64,000 nt of DNA from a bacterium M00.F.Ca.ET.205.01.1.1 (GTDB taxonomy: Bacteria; Pseudomonadota; Alphaproteobacteria; Rhizobiales; Rhizobiaceae), in contig SRUQ01000004.1 of the NCBI GenBank assembly GCA_004791255.1, positions 138,031 to 202,030 on the forward strand, read 5' to 3'. A program made the translations under genes and the position numbers. A model generated the notes under the pieces. The model searched no databases. It was not told the DNA's origin and was given only the letters and a program-made list of their open reading frames with translations. Below, piece after piece: positions 57,882 to 64,000 of the stretch (within the stretch, counting starts at the first letter, position 1; the number at the start of each line of letters is the position of its first letter).

Positions 57882-58772
57882 TCAGTCCGGTACCTGCGCG
57901 CCGTACAGCGAAACGGCGAGATCGTGGATGGCATCGGCCGTGCGCGGCCCGAAGCCGAGCAGATAGTTGCCATCCATGCGGATCAGTTTGCGAGCCGCAC
58001 CCGCCGGCGTCGTCGAGATGGCCGGGATGGCGAACAGTTGGTCATCCGGGGTGGCGGGCCCGGCATTGTTCATCATCAGGATCACATCGGGCTTAGCGGT
58101 AACGAGCGCCTCGTCGGACAATTGCCTGTAGCCGGAAAACCCTTCGACCGCATTGACGCCGCCGGCGAGCTTGATGATGCCATCGGCGGCGGTGTCGCTG
58201 CCGGACGCCAGGATCTTGCCGCCCTGTATCGACAGCACGAACAGGACGCGCTTGCGCTCCTTGATCGACGCGGTTTGCTTCGCCGCCGCCTTCAGCTTGA
58301 CATCAACGTCCTTCACCAGGACCTCGGCCTTGGCGTCGGCGCCAAGCGCCTTGCCGACGACGCGGATCTTTTCAAGGATCCCGTCATGGTCGAAATGGTC
58401 GGGCACCTCAATGAAGGGCGTGCTCGCCTTCTTCAAGACATCGATGGCTTCCTTCGGGCCGCTGCCTTGCAGCGCCAGTATCCCCGACGGATTGACCGAC
58501 AGCACGCCCTCCGGCGACAGCTGGCGCATATAGCCGACGTCGGGCAGCTTCATTGCCGCGTCCGGATAGCGGCTGGTCGAATCGCGCGCGACCAGATGGC
58601 CTTGCTCGCCAAGCGCATAGACGATCTCGGTGATCGAGCCGCCAATGGCCGCGATCTTCGACGGATCCGCAAAGACATCAGTGCCCTCGGCGGCGCCCGC
58701 CGGCGCGGCAAAAGCCAAGGACAGGCCGAGCGCCGACCCGAGCGCCAATTTGAAAAAAGCTTGCATGGTCAT
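57882..58772 (-). CDS. hmuT: HmuT, periplasmic heme-binding protein
   Basis: About 296 residues from ATG 58772, with GAGGA upstream. Signal peptide FFKLALGSALGLSLAFAAPA. Two-lobed binding fold: IAAIGGSITEIVYALGEQ, YMRQLSPEGVLSVNPSGILA with the typical Tyr region, and DVILMMNNAGP. Delivers heme from the receptor to HmuUV. It begins 4 bp after the hmuS stop. Confidence 0.9.
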   Translation of the reverse strand: MTMQAFFKLALGSALGLSLAFAAPAGAAEGTDVFADPSKIAAIGGSITEIVYALGEQGHLVARDSTSRYPDAAMKLPDVGYMRQLSPEGVLSVNPSGILALQGSGPKEAIDVLKKASTPFIEVPDHFDHDGILEKIRVVGKALGADAKAEVLVKDVDVKLKAAAKQTASIKERKRVLFVLSIQGGKILASGSDTAADGIIKLAGGVNAVEGFSGYRQLSDEALVTAKPDVILMMNNAGPATPDDQLFAIPAISTTPAGAARKLIRMDGNYLLGFGPRTADAIHDLAVSLYGAQVPD

Positions 58773-58776
58773 GTCC

Positions 58777-59838
58777 TCAGGCTGCGGTCGGGCTTGGAAT
58801 ACGCGGCAGGTTTTCGGCCAGGAACCGCCAATCGTCGCGCTCGACCTCCCCTTCATGGCGCTTGCCGAAGAACTGGACGATCATCTTGCCATCGGCGGCA
58901 TAGACCTCGAGCGAAGTGATGTGGCCGTCCTTGGTCGGCTTGCGCACGGCCCAGACCTCGTGGATGTGGTCGATGCGCAGATGCAGGTGGAAGGTCTCGT
59001 CCAGCACGTTGATCCACGGCCCCATCTGCTTGATCGACTTGACCGGGCCGGAATGGATCTGGATGCAGCCGCGGTTGCCGACGAAACACATGATCGGCAT
59101 CTCGCCCTCGGCGGCGTGATGGAACATCGCCCTCACCGCGTCATTGTCGAGCATCCAGGCATAGTCCTGGCCGACCATGCGTACCGCCTGGCGGCGGCTC
59201 AGCTTCAGCGTCTTTAGCATGCCGAAGAACTGGTGGACGTCGGTCAGCCGGCTCCAGCGGTCGCGCAGATCGTCAAGGCTGGTGGTCGGCGTCCCGGGCT
59301 CGCTCTCATCGTCGGAGAATGGTCCCGCAACGGCGACCGTCGGCTCCTGATTCGGCGATTCCAATGCCGCAATCAGCTTCTGATAGGCATAGAGGTTGGA
59401 CGTCGGCCGCAGATGCACCTTGTGCACCGCCTCGCCCGCCGCATCGAAGAACTGCAGGCTGCGGCGGATATCTTCGCCATCGCGCTTTTCCACGGCAAAG
59501 CCATGCGCCCACACCTTCGGGAAGATGCGCAGGTCGATGTTCTCGCCGAGCACCATGGCATTGTGGTTGCCGGTGACGACCTTGTCGTAGACGCCGATCT
59601 TCTCGTGCACGGCACTTTCATTGCGCGTCAGCGCCATCACCTCGCCGACCGCTTCGAGCCCGACCAGGAGGTCGTTGACGCGAGGCTCGATGCGAATGAC
59701 GCCATCGCCGCAATGCGCGGCGACCAACTCGGCCTCCGAAATGCCGAGTTGAGCGGCAAGATCGCGCTCGCGCGTTTTCGGATTGTCCATCCGCGCTCGC
59801 CGGATTTCATGCGGGACGGGTTTAACGCGCTGGTCCAT
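58777..59838 (-). CDS. hmuS: HmuS, cytoplasmic heme-handling protein
   Basis: 353 residues of the HemS/HmuS/ChuS family, with two similar halves: LGISEAELVAAHCGDGVIRI and, in the second half, FVGNRGCIQIHSGPVKSIKQ and HLRIDHIHEVWAVRKPTKDG. Members bind and in some species degrade heme after import. Between hmuP and hmuT in the operon. Confidence 0.9.
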   Translation of the reverse strand: MDQRVKPVPHEIRRARMDNPKTRERDLAAQLGISEAELVAAHCGDGVIRIEPRVNDLLVGLEAVGEVMALTRNESAVHEKIGVYDKVVTGNHNAMVLGENIDLRIFPKVWAHGFAVEKRDGEDIRRSLQFFDAAGEAVHKVHLRPTSNLYAYQKLIAALESPNQEPTVAVAGPFSDDESEPGTPTTSLDDLRDRWSRLTDVHQFFGMLKTLKLSRRQAVRMVGQDYAWMLDNDAVRAMFHHAAEGEMPIMCFVGNRGCIQIHSGPVKSIKQMGPWINVLDETFHLHLRIDHIHEVWAVRKPTKDGHITSLEVYAADGKMIVQFFGKRHEGEVERDDWRFLAENLPRIPSPTAA

Positions 59839-59873
59839 GTCTAGTCCCTGCCTAACTTGTTGGGAATGAGCCC

Positions 59874-60080
59874 TTACTTGTTGAGGATAAGCTTGCCCTG
59901 GCGGGTGATCTTCAGCCGGTAGAGCGCGCCATGATGCTCGATGCCGATCTCGTGCTCGCCTTGGAAAAGCGTGTTGCTGGACAGCGTGCGCACCGCCAGC
60001 GGAACGCGATCGAAGCGGGCGCCGGCTTCGTCGGCACGACGGACGCGGTAGCGAAAATCGTTGGGATTGTGGGTGTTCAT
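59874..60080 (-). CDS. hmuP: HmuP (HemP-like) heme uptake protein
   Basis: 68 residues from ATG 60080. Family end: LYRLKITRQGKLILNK, typical of HemP/HmuP. In Bradyrhizobium, HmuP acts as a co-activator of heme-uptake genes. First in the hmuPSTUV operon and divergent from the receptor gene. Confidence 0.9.
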   Translation of the reverse strand: MNTHNPNDFRYRVRRADEAGARFDRVPLAVRTLSSNTLFQGEHEIGIEHHGALYRLKITRQGKLILNK

Positions 60081-60144
60081 CTGGATCGATCCCTTTCCTG
60101 TGCCGGGCACCTGGCCAGGCGTTGCATAAAGCCGATTCATTTCT

Positions 60145-60159
60145 TGACTCGAATAATCA
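60145..60159. promoter_or_regulatory. Iron-responsive operator (IRO box) for RirA
   Basis: tgactcgaataatca fits the RirA target TGA-N9-TCA exactly. It lies between hmuP and the divergent receptor gene, about 65 bp before hmuP and 120 bp before the receptor, so it could serve both. Assigned from consensus only. Confidence 0.6.
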
Positions 60160-60279
60160 TGTTTACTAGTCAGTGCAATACCGGACTAAATGAGTCAACA
60201 TTTAAGATGCCGGGCGCGATAAAAATGCCAGCGAGCCCAGGCCAGCCAGCATGGAACCTGAACATTTGGAGTTGGGGCT

Positions 60280-62406
60280 ATGGGGCCGGTGGCAAGGAAT
60301 ATGGCTGCTCTGCTGAGCGGAGCGGCGGTGACGATCTTGGTGGGAATGCATGGTGCAAAAGCCCAGGAAGCAAAGACCAACGAAGCGGAGAAAAAGGGCC
60401 GCGTGACGCTGCTGCAGCGCATCGTGCTCGGCGCCGGCGCCGAAAAGATCGCCATCAATACGCCGCAGGCGGTGACGGTTCTCGATCAGGAAGATATCGA
60501 CCGCCAGCAGGCTGAAACGACCGGCGGACTGTTCAAGTCGGTGCCGGGCGTCACATTGGTCGGCAGCGAACGCGTCTTCGGCGAAGCCTTCAACATTCGC
60601 GGCATCGGCTCGACCGAAAACTCGGCCGACGGCTCCCGCATCATCGTCAATGTCGATGGCGCGCAGAAATTCTACGAGCAGTACCGCATGGGCTCGTTCT
60701 TCTCGGATCCCGAGCTCTACAAGAAGGTCGAGGTGCTGCGCGGGCCGGCCTCGTCGACGCTTTACGGCTCCGGCGCGCTCGGCGGCGTCATCAATTTCGT
60801 CACCAAGGACGCCTCCGACTTCCTCAAGGACGGCAAGGACAACGCGCTCCGGCTGAAGAGCTCCTATGAGAGCAACGGCGACGGGCTGCTGGGCTCGGCC
60901 ATCTACGCCCGCCGCCTCAACGACAATTTCGAGGTCCTCGCGACGGGCAACTATCGCACGTCGGACGAGATCACGCTGGGCAACGACAGCAAGCTTGTCG
61001 GTTCCGATTTCAAGGCCTGGTCGGGCCTCTTGAAGGGAACGGCGCGGTTCGGCGACAACAACGAGCAGACGGTGCGGCTTTCCTACCAGCGCTGGGACAG
61101 CGATGCCGACGACCAGGCCTATGCCCAGACCGGCACGCAGGCGACGTTCGGCCTCGTCGACCGCCATGTCGTCGACAGCACCGCGATCCTCAGCTACGAG
61201 AACCCGATCAGCGACAATCCATGGCTCGACCTCAAGGCAACCCTCTCCTATTCCGACACGACCGTGGAGCAGCGCAACGGCACGCTGGGCGGCTCGAACA
61301 TCATCAATGCGGATTACGGCTACAAGACCTGGCAGACCAATCTGCAGAACACGTCCGAGTTGACAGGCGAATCCTACCAGAATTTCCTGACCTATGGCGT
61401 GCAGGCCAGCCATCAGGATCGGGTCGGGGTCAGCCAACTCATCACCGGTACCGGCGACGCCATCAACACCCATCCCGAAGGCACCGACAACAAGCTCGGT
61501 GCGTTCGTGCAGAACGAATATGTCTGGAACGAAAAGCTGACGCTGATCGCCGGGGCGCGCGGCGACTTCGTCTGGCGCCAACCGGGCGAAGACGCCGAAA
61601 CGCGTGGCCATGCAACTGACGTCAATGACACGGCGTGGTCGCCCAAGATCGCGGCACTCTACAAGTTCAACGACAATTTCGGCGTGTTCGGCTCCATTGC
61701 CCACACCGAACGGCTGCCGACGCTCGACGAACTCTACACCTGGTCCAAGGGCGTCAGCCTCGACCTGGAGAAGGAAAAATCCAACAATTATGAAGTGGGT
61801 TTCACCACCTCCGGCAATGACATCCTTCAGGACGGCGATGCGCTGAGTGTGAAGACGACCGGCTTCTACAACGACCTCACCGACCTCATCCAGCTGACGG
61901 CGACGGGTGCTTCAAGCTACTTCTACAATGTCGGCAAGGCCAGGATTTACGGTGTCGAGATCGAAGGTGCCTACGATTCCGACTACGTCTTCGCCAACCT
62001 TGCCTATACCGGCGTGAAGGGTGAGAACCAGACGCCAGGCCTGAATTACGGCAAGGCGCTCTCGACCATTCCGGCGCACAAGATCGTGTTTTCGCTGGGC
62101 GCACGCGTGCCGGATCGCGATCTGGAGTTCGGCGGCAGGGTTACCCACGCCTTCAAGGCGCTCAACAGCATTCAAGGCACGGCATCTTCGTCGGCAACGC
62201 CGAGCGCCGAAGTGGTGCCGGCGGATGCCTGGACCACCGTCGACCTCTTCGCGTCGTGGAAACCGCAGTCGGGCCAGTTCGAAGGCTGGCAGGCGCAGTT
62301 CGGCATCAACAACATCTTCAACGCCTATTACCGCGACGCTCTGGCGCTCGACTACGCCAAGGGCCGCACCTTCAAGCTGACATTGGCAAAACAACTGGAC
62401 TGGTGA
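60280..62406 (+). CDS. hmuR: TonB-dependent heme receptor (HmuR/BhuR-like)
   Basis: 708 residues. Signal peptide ALLSGAAVTILVGMHGAKAQ. Plug domain: QAVTVLDQEDIDRQQAETTG, FNIRGIGSTENSADGSRIIV and VLRGPASSTLYGSGALGGVI. A beta-barrel of TonB-dependent receptor type follows, ending with an aromatic terminal residue (LAKQLDW). The start could also be ATG 60301. Cotranscribed with the small exported protein and tonB. Confidence 0.9.
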   Translation: MGPVARNMAALLSGAAVTILVGMHGAKAQEAKTNEAEKKGRVTLLQRIVLGAGAEKIAINTPQAVTVLDQEDIDRQQAETTGGLFKSVPGVTLVGSERVFGEAFNIRGIGSTENSADGSRIIVNVDGAQKFYEQYRMGSFFSDPELYKKVEVLRGPASSTLYGSGALGGVINFVTKDASDFLKDGKDNALRLKSSYESNGDGLLGSAIYARRLNDNFEVLATGNYRTSDEITLGNDSKLVGSDFKAWSGLLKGTARFGDNNEQTVRLSYQRWDSDADDQAYAQTGTQATFGLVDRHVVDSTAILSYENPISDNPWLDLKATLSYSDTTVEQRNGTLGGSNIINADYGYKTWQTNLQNTSELTGESYQNFLTYGVQASHQDRVGVSQLITGTGDAINTHPEGTDNKLGAFVQNEYVWNEKLTLIAGARGDFVWRQPGEDAETRGHATDVNDTAWSPKIAALYKFNDNFGVFGSIAHTERLPTLDELYTWSKGVSLDLEKEKSNNYEVGFTTSGNDILQDGDALSVKTTGFYNDLTDLIQLTATGASSYFYNVGKARIYGVEIEGAYDSDYVFANLAYTGVKGENQTPGLNYGKALSTIPAHKIVFSLGARVPDRDLEFGGRVTHAFKALNSIQGTASSSATPSAEVVPADAWTTVDLFASWKPQSGQFEGWQAQFGINNIFNAYYRDALALDYAKGRTFKLTLAKQLDW

Positions 62407-62411
62407 GATCG

Positions 62412-62843
62412 ATGACAATCAAGGCGGCGATGACCTGTTTCCTGACCGCAGCGACGGTTGTTGCCGCCCTGATAAATCAGGCACAGGCCGAGAGCGCCAC
62501 GCCGGCGCTCTCCCTGGAACTCAACGGCGCGCAGCCCTCGGACAAGGGGTGCCGGCTGACATTCGTGGTCGCCAACAATCTCGGTGCCGACCTGTCCAAG
62601 GCGGCGTTCGAGATCGCGCTGTTCAACGATGCCGGCGTGGTCGACCGGCTGACCGTGCTCGACTTCAAGGACCTGCCGGCCGGAAAGACCAAGGTGACGC
62701 GCTTCGACCTCGCCGGCACCGACTGCAGCAAGCTTGGCCGCGTGCTGATCAACAGCGCGACCGAGTGTGTCGGCGTGGAGCCATCGACTTGCATGCGCGG
62801 CCTGAAGACCGCAAGCAAGGCCGGCATCGCCTTCGGCCTGTAG
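62412..62843 (+). CDS. Exported Cys-containing protein of the heme locus, unknown function
   Basis: 143 residues from ATG 62412. Signal peptide AAMTCFLTAATVVAALINQAQA (shortened view) gives a mature protein of about 120 residues with four cysteines (KGCRLTF, TDCSKLG, TECVGVEPSTCMRG), consistent with two disulfides, and beta-strand-like repeats (SLELNGAQPSDKGCRLTFVV). It sits 5 bp after the receptor and 12 bp before tonB, so it is part of the heme operon. Function unknown: an accessory or periplasmic chaperone role is a guess. Confidence 0.7.
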   Translation: MTIKAAMTCFLTAATVVAALINQAQAESATPALSLELNGAQPSDKGCRLTFVVANNLGADLSKAAFEIALFNDAGVVDRLTVLDFKDLPAGKTKVTRFDLAGTDCSKLGRVLINSATECVGVEPSTCMRGLKTASKAGIAFGL

Positions 62844-62855
62844 GAGAGGGCGACA

Positions 62856-64000
62856 TTGGGTCTGGAACCGGCATTCTCGCAAGACACCGTGGCCTGGCCT
62901 CCGGCCGGGCCCTTTGTCTTGTCGCTGGAGCCGGATGATCCGGACTTTGTCATTCCGCTCGGCTCGTTGCGGTCATCGCTGCGCGACACGCCGGAGAAAT
63001 ACACCATCGCTGACGCCAGCGGCGAACTGACCGCGATACCGGCCGAACCGCTCGGCGTGACGCGGACAAGAGAGCCGAGGCACAAGTGGAAAGCCGCGGT
63101 CATTTTCTCCTGCCTCCTTCATGCAGCTGCGGCATTGGCCTTCCTTGCCATAGGCGATGAGGCAGTACAGATCGAGGGCGCCGATCAGGACGGAATCATG
63201 CTGCTCGGCAATGCGCCCGAGGATCAGTCGGCGGCTGGCGACGTGGCGGAGGCCGCCCCAGAGTCGACCAAAGTGACGCTAGTCACCATGCTGGACGCAA
63301 AGCCGGTGGAAACCTTGGACGCGCAGCCGGTCACGGCGATGGAGACGACCAGGCCGGCCGACATCGTCGGGGCGCAAGCGTCGGCGACAACGACCGATCC
63401 GCTGCCCGAGATCCTCACCATCGATCCGCTGCAGCCTGACGAAGACGACAATTCCGTTCCGAAGCCGGCAATCCAGTCGACAACGACAGTCGAGGCATCG
63501 ACGGCAATGTCCGAGAGGACAACACCGGTCGAAACCTCGGAAACGGTCCCCGCCGAGCCGGAGCCGCAACCGGCGCAGGAAAAACTCCAACAGGCAAAAG
63601 CCGGAAAAGCCAAACCGGCGAAACCCAAAAAGCCCGAGCCCGAGAAAAGGCCGGTGAGGAAAGCGCAGAAGGCCGAGCCGCCGAAGAAAGCGGAAAAGGC
63701 GCCTGAAAAGCCAGGCAAGGCCAAGCCGAAGGCAAAGGCCGGCTCCGGCGGCCAGAACGAGGCCGACGCCAGGCGTGGTGTCGCCGACGGCCAGACCGAA
63801 GGCGGGACGGCGAGCAGAAGCCAGGGCGGCAAGTCCGCCGTCGGCAATGCATCCGCATCCAATTACCCCGGCAAGGTCGCCGCCAGACTGCGGCGCGCCT
63901 CGCGCGGCATTTCGAGCTCCGCACGAGCAAAGGCGCGCAACGACGTCCAGGTGAGCTTCACCATCGATGCCAATGGCGGCGTTGGCGGCGTGCGCATCGC
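62856..64000 (+). CDS. tonB: TonB-type energy transducer (partial, runs off right edge)
   Basis: At least 381 residues from TTG 62856, preceded by GGAGAGGG. The TonB plan is visible: a cytoplasmic N-terminus of about 85 residues (longer than usual), one membrane helix (WKAAVIFSCLLHAAAALAFL), a Pro/Lys/Ala-rich periplasmic spacer (for example KPAKPKKPEPEKRP), and the beginning of the C-terminal TonB domain (NYPGKVAARLRRASR, VSFTIDANGGVGG). It would energise the heme receptor two genes upstream. The end is outside the window. Confidence 0.85.
   Translation, partial: MGLEPAFSQDTVAWPPAGPFVLSLEPDDPDFVIPLGSLRSSLRDTPEKYTIADASGELTAIPAEPLGVTRTREPRHKWKAAVIFSCLLHAAAALAFLAIGDEAVQIEGADQDGIMLLGNAPEDQSAAGDVAEAAPESTKVTLVTMLDAKPVETLDAQPVTAMETTRPADIVGAQASATTTDPLPEILTIDPLQPDEDDNSVPKPAIQSTTTVEASTAMSERTTPVETSETVPAEPEPQPAQEKLQQAKAGKAKPAKPKKPEPEKRPVRKAQKAEPPKKAEKAPEKPGKAKPKAKAGSGGQNEADARRGVADGQTEGGTASRSQGGKSAVGNASASNYPGKVAARLRRASRGISSSARAKARNDVQVSFTIDANGGVGGVRI

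Noticed and set aside
60202..61704. 500-codon minus-strand frame opposite the heme receptor
   Set aside because: Shadow of the TonB-dependent receptor; no motif or ribosome-binding site.

Overview
The window looks like a chromosomal stretch of a Rhizobiales alphaproteobacterium, most probably Mesorhizobium or a close relative. The evidence is the high GC coding style, a RirA-type iron regulator beside a complete hmu heme-uptake locus, a phasin next to a MaoC hydratase, and short RAYT-type transposase remnants of a kind I associate with Mesorhizobium. This assignment is an inference from gene content.

Layout. 1-4.1 kb (minus): two tandem DUF4347 proteins; one carries about 240 collagen-like Gly-X-Y triplets and runs off the left edge. 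4.7-9.7 kb (plus): three tightly packed glycosyltransferase genes, the last fused to a sugar methyltransferase-like domain. 9.8-12 kb: a putative zinc protease, a small exported protein and a decayed ATP-dependent ligase domain. 12.2-19.1 kb (minus): a partner-switching operon with a SpoIIE phosphatase, two HATPase-like proteins, two STAS-like domains (one fused to a methyltransferase) and an upstream GGDEF-EAL protein. 19.4-22.5 kb: an AraC regulator, two small proteins, and a methyltransferase between RAYT-type repeats. 22.8-31.6 kb: cupin, GNAT-like, AhpD-like, CutC, SRPBCC and acyltransferase genes, then a CoxS-L-M-type molybdenum hydroxylase operon. 31.8-34.4 kb: a FIST sensor and a hybrid histidine kinase. 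34.6-44.3 kb: a frameshifted Rhs/SpvB polymorphic toxin with an AHH nuclease tip and a candidate immunity gene, a nest of truncated RAYT 5' ends, and a second (orphan) Rhs tip with a deaminase domain and its own candidate immunity gene. 44.4-55.2 kb: a LuxR response regulator and ordinary metabolic, transport and regulatory genes. 55.3-64 kb: rirA, hmuPSTUV, a TonB-dependent heme receptor, a small exported protein and a partial tonB.

How the genes work together. The heme locus is a complete route: outer-membrane receptor, TonB energising, periplasmic binding, ABC import and cytoplasmic handling, with a RirA-type IRO box in the divergent hmuP/receptor promoter and an Irr-like site before rirA. 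The partner-switching operon holds two kinase/antagonist pairs. One keeps its key residues; in the other both partners have lost them, and its antagonist is fused to a methyltransferase. The Rhs island lies between a FIST/histidine-kinase pair and a LuxR-type response regulator that may be their partner. It shows tip duplication, a frameshift, and an in-frame RAYT-Rhs chimera.
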